Origin: Chaetoderma sp. LZ-2023a
Lineage: Eukaryota > Mollusca > Caudofoveata > Chaetodermatida > Chaetodermatidae
DNA: 64,000 bases
Direction: 5' to 3'
NCBI GenBank assembly: GCA_034401795.1
Contig: CM067374.1
Location: forward strand, 138,350,508 to 138,414,507
The translations under genes were made by a program, and so were the position numbers. The number at the start of each line of letters is the position of its first letter. Position 1 is the stretch's first letter. The notes beneath the pieces are model-generated. The model made no database searches and had not been told where the DNA came from. It saw nothing but the letters and a program-made list of their open reading frames with translations. Below, in pieces: positions 19,525 through 30,200 of the stretch.

Positions 19525-22500
19525 ATCGAGTGGTATATCGTTGGTACAAACTGAAGGAGACGACATAATCTCGTTAAAATTAGAAGGACGGTTTTTTGGC
19601 TTTGAAGACGACGTATACCTAGGGATGTGCTATGTTTTACCATCTGGGTCATCTAGAATAGGGGAGGTAGATATCGAAGTTTTCGACAGATTAACAACTT
19701 TTGTTACCAAGAAAAAATCGGAAAATACCAACTGTAGTTTCTTAATTTGCGGGGACTTTAATGCCAGGACGAAAACACTACCTGACTTTGTTGTGAATGA
19801 CAATGCCTCACATATACCGGTCTTTGATGGATATGAAGAAGATGTTAATTTGCCACGTTTTTCAAAAGATCCATTGAAGTTAAATGATAACGGTCGTAAA
19901 ATGTTGGATTTTTGCAAAGAAACAGGTATAAGACTTGTAAACGGGCGAGTAGGCAAAGATATAGGGTTGAGGGAAGTAACATTTATATCGGGGAATGGGG
20001 TGAGTGTTGTCAACTATTTCCTTTGCTCAGCACACAAAATACATAGTATAAATGATTTTGAGGTGGATGAAACAAATGAATTATCAGACCATTGTGTGAT
20101 CAGATGTAGTATAAAATGTGATACGTCGAAATCTTTACAAATGGGTAATAGTAGTGGTGGGAGGATTAGTAGTACAAAATACGTTTGGAAATCAGAGAAC
20201 GCCAATTATTATAGGGTTAACATTTTATCTAATGAAGTGCAGGAGCTACTTAATAACATGAATAATCTACTAGACAATGATAGTATATTAGATAATGAAA
20301 CCATAGAAGAAGCAGTAGGAATTCTTACAAAAGCAATAAAGACAGCTGCAGATAGTCTATTCTTAAAAAGACTAACCGAAATAAGATCAGGACAAATAAT
20401 TCCCAACAATATTCACCTGATTGCGAAATTAAGCGTAAGCAATGTTTTAAGGCGTTAAATTGGTATAGGAGGGAAAAGACAGAACTGGCGCGTATTAATA
20501 TGGCAACTTTAAGAACTGTTTTCAAAGAGTCGGTTAGAATGTATAATTAGACGCAAAGTGTTGATTTAACTAATAAGCTAATAACTGCACAGTTTACTGA
20601 TACAAAATTGTATTGGACGCTCCTAAAGACAAAAGATAACAGGAAAATGGGCAATATATCTATCAACGAATTTGTTAATTTTTTCAAAGCAGTCAATAAC
20701 CCAGAAGATGATTTTTTCCAGGCCGATCCTGATATTACAACTTATGTGGAAGGTTATATGAATGAAAATAACAATAAACAAATAATTTTTGATGAATTAA
20801 ATTCCGAAATATCTGCCTAGGAAATCTACAAATCAATAAAACAGTTGAAAAACAATAAAAGTGCAGGACCGGATATGCTCATAAATGAATTTTATCTGAA
20901 CGCGATAAATGAGTTAATTCCCCATATACTAGTGCTTTTTAACGGAGTATTTAAAAGTGGGCCCTTCCCGAAAATCTGGACTACGGGAATTTTGATACCA
21001 TTACATAAGAAGGCGGGAGTAAACGATGTACAAAATTACAGGGGCATTACATTACTAAGCACACTGGGAAAATTATTTACTAAGGTTTTAAATAATAGGT
21101 TAACTTATTGGGGAGATAGGCCTACTAATGAAATTTATGTGAAAGCTCAAGCTGGTTTTAGAGCGGGTTTCAGTACAGTGGATCATATTTTTGTTCTAAG
21201 TGGATTGATTTCACATGTATTAAATAAGAAAAGGAAACTTTATTGTGTGTTCGTTGATTTCAGCAAGGCTTTCGATTGCGTAGTAAGGGATTGTTTATGG
21301 TACAAATTGTTAAAATTGGGCGTTAGGGGAAATATAATTAATATCATTATGTCTATGTACAGCAGTGTAAAAACGGGTGTGCGAGTAAATTCTGAAATTT
21401 CTGACAGCTTCGGATTTTCGTACAGGGGTGCGCCAAGGAGAGAGTTTATCGCCTTTTTTATTCGCAATGTATGTAAATGACTTAGAAGAGGAATTTAACA
21501 GGGGCGGGGTGGAAGGGGTTGATATAATATTACTTAAGTTGCTTTTAATTCTCGATGCAGATGATATAGTCTTAATGTCCGAAACAAACGCGGGTATACA
21601 AAAAGGATTGAATATTTTGTTTAATATCTGCACGAGATGGAGGCTAACTGTAAATACAGACAAGACCACAGCACTAGTTTTTAGACGAGTGGGTCGTTTA
21701 GGGAAGGACCATACATTCTGGTACGGGGGAAATGAAGTGGAAGTGGTAAATGAATTTAAATATCTGGATATATTTTTCACTTCATCAGGTTCTTTTTCTT
21801 TAGCACAAAAGTGTTTAGCAGATCAAGCACAGAAAGCAATATTTGCATTGAAAAAATATTCTAACAAATTCGTAGGTTTAACACCAAGTCATTTGTGTAT
21901 CTTATTTGATAAATTAATTTTGCCAATTTTGAGCTATGCCAGTAAGGTCTGGGGATGGCACACTGGTTACGACATCGAAAAGTGTCATCTAAATTTTTTC
22001 AAACAGTTGCTAAGCGTCAAACAAAGTGCATCAAATAGTGTCATCTACTGAGAATTAGGAAGACTCCCACTCATTTTAACTAGGGAATTGAAGATGTTGA
22101 AATACTGGTTTAAAATATTAGATAGCCAACAAAATAAATTGGTTAAAAATGTATACGATGTTTATGTAAAGATTGGGAGACAAATAATCAATGTGTTAAT
22201 TTGGTGACCAAGATACAAGATATGCTAATTAGAAGGGGTTTTAACGATGTCTGGCTAGCACAGGCTAGAAATGTGAGTAAAAACTAATTTATTTTAGAAT
22301 ATAAACAAAGGGCGTATGATAATTATTTACAAGAGTGGATGGGTCAATTAGATATAAGTAACAAAACTAAATTTTACAAACATTTCTGCGACTCAGTAAG
22401 CTATAAATGTTATTTAGACAAAGTAAAAAATATAAGACATAGACACGCTCTCACCAGGCTCAGAACTGCAACACACAAGCTACATACTGAGCCTGGTAGA

Positions 22501-22701
22501 TGGAAACAAATACTATTATCTGATAGAACATGCCCATTCTGTACGAACGATATTGAAGATGAATACCATCTTATCATATTATGCCCTATATACAGTAACT
22601 TAAGAAGAAGTTTGATCAAACCATACTACTATATAAGACCAAGCGTTTTGAAATTTATTGAGCTGCTTCAGAGTAGTAACGAAACTCTTTTCGGAAATTA
22701 G
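19525..22701 (+). pseudogene. LINE ORF2, part 2: endonuclease end, reverse transcriptase, C-terminal domain
   Basis: Continues the endonuclease (SSGISLVQTEGDD, with the catalytic LICGDFNARTK and LSDHCVIRC motifs) to about 20140. After a frameshift near 20450 and stops near 20548 and at 20818-20820, the RT core reads NKSAGPDMLINEFYL, PLHKKAGVNDVQNYRGITLL and FVDFSKAFDCV (first Asp). After another frameshift near 21430 it reads RQGESLSPFLFAMYVNDLEE. The active-site box, normally YADD, is DADD here (21554-21565). The thumb and C-terminal region run through 22051. A last frame (22339-22701) holds the zinc-like CPFCTNDIEDEYHLIILCP. This enzyme would nick target DNA and copy the element RNA. An ATG at 19475, inside the DIRS end, is not its start. 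Confidence 0.8.
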
Positions 22702-23036
22702 CATCTTTTACATATCAGGCGTTTAAATTACGAAGTGAAACTTTGTCATGAGCATCTTCTCCACAGAGGGCGAGGTGGGGGGATAGTGTGCAATGAATGA
22801 ATGAATGAATGAATGGATGGATAGGTGGGTGGGTGGATGTATGGACGTATGGAAGGAAGAAAGGAAGGAAGGAGGGAAGGGTGGGTGGATGGATGGGTGG
22901 ATTGATGGATGGATGGATGGATGAATGGGTGGGGGTGGGTGGGTTTGGGTGTATGGATGGATGGATGGATGGATGGATGGATGGATGGATGGATGGATGG
23001 ATGGATGGATGGATGGATGGGTGGATGGATGGGTGT
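22702..23036 (+). repeat. LINE 3' end and (AATG)n / (GGAT)n microsatellites
   Basis: 22702-22791 is the presumed 3' untranslated end of the LINE. It passes into tgaa/aatg tetranucleotides (22792-22815), then gga/ggtg variants, and a long ggat (ATGG) array centred on 22950-23030. The Met-Asp-Gly-Trp and Ile-His-Pro-Ser frames are artefacts of the tetranucleotide. Confidence 0.85.
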
Positions 23037-23074
23037 GAGAGGCGTAGACGACGGGCTGGGCTGCAAAAAAATGT

Positions 23075-23261
23075 CTCCTCGTTTCCTCTTTCGTCCCTAG
23101 TTTTCGCGCCTAGAAACGAGGAGGCAGGACTTGATTTTATGAATATGAATGAACAAAAAGTTATATATATATATATATTTGATGGTGGTATTGCGGGTAG
23201 GCGGAGCGCTCTCTCCTCGATTCTCTTTCGCTCTAACTTTCGTGTTTAGAATCGAAGAGGA
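23075..23261. repeat. Two related hairpins
   Basis: ctcctcgttt (23075-23084) pairs with aaacgaggag (23114-23123). About 135 bp later tcctcgattct (23214-23224) pairs with agaatcgaagagga (23248-23261), with two unpaired bases. The loops are alike (ctctttcgtccctagttttc and ctctttcgctctaactttcg), so the second is a diverged copy of the first. A (TA)8 run lies between them. Confidence 0.55.
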
Positions 23262-23400
23262 AGGACATCCGAGAAATCCCAAATCTATCGTCACCGCCAT
23301 CATCGTCATTGCTGTCGTCGTCCTCGCCACCATCATCGTTATTGTTTTCGTTATTCAGCTCCAACACTCAGTGAGCGATGGAGCGGGAGGACGGAGATGC

Positions 23401-23660
23401 TGATGGTGGTGTTGATGGTGGTGGTGGTGGTGATGATGATGGATGATGGATGATGATGATAATGATGATGATGATGATGGGGTGATTCTAGTAATCATTA
23501 CTGGTATCGACTCCGTCATCATCATCATTATTATTATCGATATAATATTATTGATTGCAACAATAAAATGATAAAATAATACTGATGAAAACGATGATGA
23601 TGAAAATAAGGATAATAATTAATAGTAATGATGGTGCTGAACATGATGGAAATTATGATG
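23401..23660. repeat. GAT/GGT trinucleotide-rich region
   Basis: Irregular gatggt and gatgat units at 23401-23480, then AT-rich sequence with scattered gat and ata triplets. Low complexity, non-coding. Confidence 0.75.
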
Positions 23661-24100
23661 GTATTAATACTTATGTTAATTATGTGCAATTTTACAAACT
23701 TTATACAATGATTATTGAATACTAGTATCCGTCACAGAATTATCGAAATATGTACACTCAAGAGCCGATGGCTTATAGTGGAAATAAACTTACTTACTTA
23801 TGGTGTCTGCGTGTGTACGTGTATGCCCCACGGGCCTGGATAATTCATGTTATAATACAGCGCAGAACTATGGTAGGGGATATGAATACGTTTAACATGT
23901 TATATAAGCTTTAGCTAAATCAATGGCAAGTGAAAGTGCAAAGTTTGTGTCTTATAAAGGACTGACGCAGTGTGGCGGTAGTGCATGTATGGGCGTGGAA
24001 GCTGATGGCACTGGGCTCATTGAGAATAACTTTGCAAGGCCGTTTAAAAGATTCAAATTTGTAGGTGTTGGGCTAATGTGAACGTTATTAAACTAAACCC
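23661..24100. other. Unassigned non-coding stretch
   Basis: AT-rich sequence with no frame over 60 codons, and no repeat or splice-bordered exon that I can support. Confidence 0.4.
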
Positions 24101-24312
24101 AACCGGGTGCGGTGGGTGGGTGGGGTGCGGCGGTGGTGGTGGTGCGGCGGGGGTGGGGTGGGTGGGGGTGGGGAGGTGGGGTGGGGCTGGTGGAGGAAGA
24201 GGAGGAGGTGAGAGTCTTCAACTTGAACATTTATAAATCTAATAGATGATCTTATATGGCATCTTTGGCAATTTCGATTTTAAATATGAACACCCCCCCC
24301 CCCCCCCCCCCC
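24101..24312. repeat. G-rich tract and C20 run
   Basis: 24106-24211 is very G-rich on the + strand, with many GGG and GGGG runs separated by 1-4 bases (G-quadruplex potential). 24293-24312 is an unbroken run of 20 C. Confidence 0.85.
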
Positions 24313-24420
24313 AGTTGGCAGTTAATTTATTCAGCAGAACATTTATTAAATAGTAAATCCACCAAAGACATACCATTCGGAGACTTGACGGACATCGTTA
24401 GCATACCTGTGACGTAATCC
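24313..24420. repeat. Fragment of the TGACGTCA dispersed repeat family
   Basis: Contains attcagcagaacatttatta and aatagtaaatccaccaaaga, which align to 9515-9550 and 54915-54950 with scattered differences, followed by tgtgacgtaatcc. It begins directly at the C20 run. Confidence 0.45.
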
Positions 24421-24857
24421 TGATGGAGAAGCTTATTGGAATCGGATCAATAGTTGCAGCTAGGAAAGCTTACTGACGAATGCGTCCCCATACTATAACT
24501 TACGGTTGTTAAACATGCTTGTATGCCTATACTATTGTCTGGCCAGAATCGAAATATTATTGTTCTGTATGGTAACGAAATACCTTTGCGTTCGGATCCT
24601 ACTGTTTCGTGGGCACGAAATAAGATTTCATGAGAACCAAATACTTCTTGCTGTGAAAAGAAATTCTGTTGCGTGGGAACGAAATAATATTTTAGCAGCT
24701 TGGAACATAGGCCTAATGGAATTGACGAAGTTGATTTTTTTTTATCGTTTTGTGAAAAGCTTTGATGGTAATGCAAAAAATTGTTGCTGCTGTTACTATA
24801 CTACTGTTGGCTAATTCTACCACTGTTAGTGATGATGCCGATACTGCTGGTATTAAT
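24421..24857. other. Unassigned non-coding stretch
   Basis: Contains frames of about 100 codons on both strands (24447-24776, 24506-24814) without recognisable domains, compositional coding signal or neighbours. I treat them as chance. Confidence 0.4.
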
Positions 24858-25100
24858 GTCGCCGCCACCCTCTGTCGCCGCCGCCACCTCCGCCGCTGTT
24901 ATCGACCCCACCTCCGCCGCTGTCGCCGCCGCCATCTCCGCCGCTGGCATCGACCCCACCTCCGCCGCTGTCGCTGTCGCCGCCGCCACCTCCGCCGCTG
25001 TTATCGACCCCACCCCTGCCGCCGTCGCCGCCGCCACCTCCGCCGCTGGCATCGACCCCCATCTCCGCCGTTGTCGCCGCTACCGCTGCGCCGGGGACAG
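24858..25100. repeat. GC-rich minisatellite, about 66-bp compound unit
   Basis: Repeats of ccgccgccacctccgccgct followed alternately by gttatcgacccca or ggcatcgacccca. The core (about 33 bp) alternates in two forms. Arg/His-, Ala- and Gly/Asp-rich frames in several phases are artefacts. Confidence 0.8.
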
Positions 25101-25120
25101 TCCGACGACGACTGTTATAC

Positions 25121-26674
25121 TGATCAAATAGGGTGCATGATGATGAAAGAGTGCATGATGATCAAATAGAGTGCATGATGATCAAATAGAGTGCATGATG
25201 ATCAAATAGAGTGCATGATGATGAAATAGGGTGCATGATGATGAAATAGAGTGCATGATGATGAAATAGGGTGCATGATGATCCAAATAGAGTGCATGAT
25301 GATCAAATAGGGTGCATGATGATGAAATAGAGTGCATGATGATCAAATAGGGTGCATGATGATGAAATAGAGTGCATGATGATCAAATAGAGTGCATGAT
25401 GATGAAATAGGGTGCATGATGATCAAATAGAGTGCATGATGATCAAATAGAGTGCATGATGATGAAATAGAGTGCATGATGATCAAATAGAGTGCATGAT
25501 GATGAAATAGAGTGCATGATGATCAAATAGAGTGCATGATGATGAAATAGAGTGCATGATGATCAAATAGAGTGCATGATGATGAAATAGAGTGCATGAT
25601 GATGAAATAGAGTGCATGATGATCAAATAGGGTGCATGATGATGAAATAGAGTGCATGATGATCAAATAGGGTGCATGATGATGAAATAGAGTGCATGAT
25701 GATCAAATAGAGTGCATGATGATGAAATAGAGTGCATGATGATCAAATAGGGTGCATGATGATGAAATAGAGTGCATGATGATCAAATAGGGTGCATGAT
25801 GATCAAATAGAGTGCATGATGATGAAATAGGGTGCATGATGATCAAATAGAGTGCATGATGATCAAATAGAGTGCATGATGATGAAATAGAGTGCATGAT
25901 GATCAAATAGGGTGCATGATGATGAAAGAGTGCATGATGATCAAATAGAGTGCATGATGATGAAATAGAGTGCATGATGATGAAATAGAGTGCATGATGA
26001 TGAAATAGGGTGCATGATGATGAAATAGAGTGCATGATGATGAAATAGGGTGCATGATGATCAAATAGGGTGCATGATGATCAAATAGGGTGCATGATGA
26101 TCAAATAGGGTGCATGATGATCAAATAGAGTGCATGATGATGAAATAGGGTGCATGATGATCAAATAGGGTGCATGATGATGAAAGAGTGCATGATGATG
26201 AAATAGAGGTGCATGATGATCAAATAGGGTGCATGATGATGAAAAGAGTGCATGATGATCAAATAGGGTGCATGATGATCAAATAGGGTGCATGATGATC
26301 AAATAGGGTGCATGATGATGAAATAGGGTGCATGATGATCAAATAGAGTGCATGATGATGAAATAGGGTGCATGATGATGAAATAGAGTGCATGATGATG
26401 AAATAGGGTGCATGATGATGAAATAGGGTGCATGATGATGAAATAGAGTGCATGATGATCAAATAGGGTGCATGATGATCAAATAGGGTGCATGATGATG
26501 AAATAGAGTGCATGATGATGAAATAGAGTGCATGATGATCAAATAGAGTGCATGATGATGAAAGAGTGCATGATGATCAAATAGGGTGCATGATGATCAA
26601 ATAGAGTGCATGATGATGAAATAGAGTGCATGATGATGAAATAGGGTGCATGATGATCAAATAGAGTGCATGAT
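25121..26674. repeat. 20-bp minisatellite, about 77 units
   Basis: Unit gtgcatgatgatsaaatagr, where s is C or G and r is A or G. Nearly all units are exactly 20 bp, apart from a few 1- or 2-base indels (for example near 25276, 25926, 26180 and 26210). The two variable sites give four unit types. The His/Ser/Ile-rich minus-strand frames (25703-26035, 26259-26513) arise because three units make a 60-base open period. The array runs to 17 bp before an assembly gap, so its true length is unknown. Confidence 0.95.
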
Positions 26675-26691
26675 AACATCGTCGTGTCGTG

Positions 26692-27191
26692 NNNNNNNNN
26701 NNNNNNNNNNNNNNNNNNNNNNNNNNNNNNNNNNNNNNNNNNNNNNNNNNNNNNNNNNNNNNNNNNNNNNNNNNNNNNNNNNNNNNNNNNNNNNNNNNNN
26801 NNNNNNNNNNNNNNNNNNNNNNNNNNNNNNNNNNNNNNNNNNNNNNNNNNNNNNNNNNNNNNNNNNNNNNNNNNNNNNNNNNNNNNNNNNNNNNNNNNNN
26901 NNNNNNNNNNNNNNNNNNNNNNNNNNNNNNNNNNNNNNNNNNNNNNNNNNNNNNNNNNNNNNNNNNNNNNNNNNNNNNNNNNNNNNNNNNNNNNNNNNNN
27001 NNNNNNNNNNNNNNNNNNNNNNNNNNNNNNNNNNNNNNNNNNNNNNNNNNNNNNNNNNNNNNNNNNNNNNNNNNNNNNNNNNNNNNNNNNNNNNNNNNNN
27101 NNNNNNNNNNNNNNNNNNNNNNNNNNNNNNNNNNNNNNNNNNNNNNNNNNNNNNNNNNNNNNNNNNNNNNNNNNNNNNNNNNNNNNNNNNN
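26692..27191. other. Assembly gap, 500 N
   Basis: Exactly 500 N, a round placeholder. The gap lies between two different tandem arrays, so the real distance and even the adjacency of the flanks are unproven. Confidence 0.98.
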
Positions 27192-27210
27192 CGCATGACA
27201 CGTGTGTTTT

Positions 27211-30200
27211 CACTTATGGTAAGTAGATGTACAGAGTACGGCTTCTGCAAGATATTCAAGAGAATATCGGTACATTGATTTAGTATAAGGAGGTACAGAG
27301 CGAGTCAATTCACTTATGGTAAGTAGATGTACAGAGTACGGCTTCTGCAAGATATTCAAGAGAATATCGGTACATTGCTTTAGCATAAGGAGGTACACAG
27401 CGAGTCAATTCACTTATGGTAAGTAGATGTACAGAGTACGGCTTCTGCAAGATATTCAAGAGAATATCGGTACATTGATTTAGTATAAGGAGGTACAGAG
27501 CAAGTCAATTCACTTATGGTAAGTAGATGTACAGAGTACGGCTTCTGCAAGATATTCAAGAGAATATCGGTACATTGATTTAGTATAAGGAGGTACAGAG
27601 CAAGTCAATTCACTTATGGTAAGTAGATGTACAGAGTACGGCTTCTGCAAGATATTCAAGAGAATATCGGTACATTGATTTAGTATAAGGAGGTACAGAG
27701 CAAGTCAATTCACTTATGGTAAGTAGATGTACAGAGTACGGCTTCTGCAAGATATTCAAGAGAATATCGGTACATTGATTTAGTATAAGGAGGTACACAG
27801 CGAGTCAATTCACTTATGGTAAGTAGATGTACAGAGTACGGCTTCTGCAAGATATTCAAGAGAATATCGGTACATTGATTTAGTATAAGGAGGTACAGAG
27901 CAAGTCAATTCACTTATGGTAAGTAGATGTACAGAGTACGGCTTCTGCAAGATATTCAAGAGAATATCGGTACATTGATTTAGTATAAGGAGGTACAGAG
28001 CAAGTCAATTCACTTATGGTTAAGTAGATGTACAGAGTACGGCTTCTGCAAGATATTCAAGAGAATATCGGTACATTGATTTAGTATAAGGAGGTACACA
28101 GCGAGTCAATTCACTTATGGTAAGTAGATGTACAGAGTACGGCTTCTGCAAGATATTCAAGAGAATATCGGTACATTGATTTAGTATAAGGAGGTACAGA
28201 GCAAGTCAATTCACTTATGGTAAGTAGATGTACAGAGTACGGCTTCTGCAAGATATTCAAGAGAATATCGGTACATTGATTTAGTATAAGGAGGTACAGA
28301 GCAAGTCAATTCACTTATGGTAAGTAGATGTACAGAGTACGGCTTCTGCAAGATATTCAAGAGAATATCGGTACATTGATTTAGTATAAGGAGGTACAGA
28401 GCAAGTCAATTCACTTATGGTAAGTAGATGTACAGAGTACGGCTTCTGCAAGATATTCAAGAGAATATCGGTACATTGATTTAGTATAAGGAGGTACAGA
28501 GCAAGTCAATTCACTTATGGTAAGTAGATGTACAGAGTACGGCTTCTGCAAGATATTCAAGAGAATATCGGTACATTGATTTAGTATAAGGAGGTACAGA
28601 GCAAGTCAATTCACTTATGGTAAGTAGATGTACAGAGTACGGCTTCTGCAAGATATTCAAGAGAATATCGGTACATTGATTTAGTATAAGGAGGTACAGA
28701 GCAAGTCAATTCACTTATGGTAAGTAGATGTACAGAGTACGGCTTCTGCAAGATATTCAAGAGAATATCGGTACATTGATTTAGTATAAGGAGGTACAGA
28801 GCAAGTCAATTCACTTATGGTAAGTAGATGTACAGAGTACGGCTTCTGCAAGATATTCAAGAGAATATCGGTACATTGCTTTAGTATAAGGAGGTACAGA
28901 GCGAGTCAATTCACTTATGGTAAGTAGATGTACAGAGTACGGCTTCTGCAAGATATTCAAGAGAATATCGGTACATTGATTTAGTATAAGGAGGTACAGA
29001 GCAAGTCAATTCACTTATGGTAAGTAGATGTACAGAGTACGGCTTCTGCAAGATATTCAAGAGAATATCGGTACATTGCTTTAGTATAAGGAGGTACAGA
29101 GCAAGTCAATTCACTTATGGTAAGTAGATGTACAGAGTACGGCTTCTGCAAGATATTCAAGAGAATATCGGTACATTGATTTAGTATAAGGAGGTACAGA
29201 GCAAGTCAATTCACTTATGGTAAGTAGATGTACAGAGTACGGCTTCTGCAAGATATTCAAGAGAATATCGGTACATTGCTTTAGTATAAGGAGGTACAGA
29301 GCAAGTCAATTCACTTATGGTAAGTAGATGTACAGAGTACGGCTTCTGCAAGATATTCAAGAGAATATCGGTACATTGATTTAGTATAAGGAGGTACAGA
29401 GCAAGTCAATTCACTTATGGTAAGTAGATGTACAGAGTACGGCTTCTGCAAGATATTCAAGAGAATATCGGTACATTGCTTTAGTATAAGGAGGTACAGA
29501 GCAAGTCAATTCACTTATGGTAAGTAGATGTACAGAGTACGGCTTCTGCAAGATATTCAAGAGAATATCGGTACATTGATTTAGTATAAGGAGGTACAGA
29601 GCAAGTCAATTCACTTATGGTAAGTAGATGTACAGAGTACGGCTTCTGCAAGATATTCAAGAGAATATCGGTACATTGATTTAGTATAAGGAGGTACACA
29701 GCGAGTCAATTCACTTATGGTAAGTAGATGTACAGAGTACGGCTTCTGCAAGATATTCAAGAGAATATCGGTACATTGATTTAGTATAAGGAGGTACAGA
29801 GCAAGTCAATTCACTTATGGTAAGTAGATGTACAGAGTACGGCTTCTGCAAGATATTCAAGAGAATATCGGTACATTGATTTAGTATAAGGAGGTACAGA
29901 GCAAGTCAATTCACTTATGGTAAGTAGATGTACAGAGTACGGCTTCTGCAAGATATTCAAGAGAATATCGGTACATTGATTTAGTATAAGGAGGTACAGA
30001 GCGAGTCAATTCACTTATGGTAAGTAGATGTACAGAGTACGGCTTCTGCAAGATATTCAAGAGAATATCGGTACATTGATTTAGTATAAGGAGGTACACA
30101 GCGAGTCAATTCACTTATGGTAAGTAGATGTACAGAGTACGGCTTCTGCAAGATATTCCCGAGAATATCGGTACATTGATTTAGTATAAGGAGGTACAGA

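Larger units (their letters stand above)
11397..22815 (+). mobile_element. APE-type LINE retrotransposon, split by a DIRS insertion
   Basis: Composed of ORF1 (about 11397-12782), a linker, and ORF2 (13197-13438 continued at 19525-22701). Without the 6,086-bp DIRS insert it would be about 5.3 kb. The 3' end after ORF2 (22702-22791) leads into a short tandem tail of aatg/tgaa units (22792-22815). Such microsatellite tails are usual in several LINE clades such as L2 and CR1. ORF1 is of the L1 type (coiled coil, RNA-recognition-like domain and C-terminal domain). ORF2 ends with a CPFC...CP zinc-like motif. Many stops and frameshifts make it inactive. The clade is not certain. Confidence 0.75.

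Noticed and set aside
22746-23249. Met-Asp-Gly-Trp and Ile-His-Pro-Ser repeat proteins
   Set aside because: Translation of the GGAT tetranucleotide microsatellite.
24781-25169. Arg/His- and Ala-rich frames over the GC minisatellite
   Set aside because: Several phases are open at once, as expected for a GCC-type repeat, and the products have no domain.
25703-26513. His/Ser/Ile-rich minus-strand frames of 84-110 codons
   Set aside because: Three 20-bp units give a 60-base open period, so the frames are artefacts of the minisatellite.
26539-27278. Frames of 169-224 codons over the gap
   Set aside because: They consist mostly of N.
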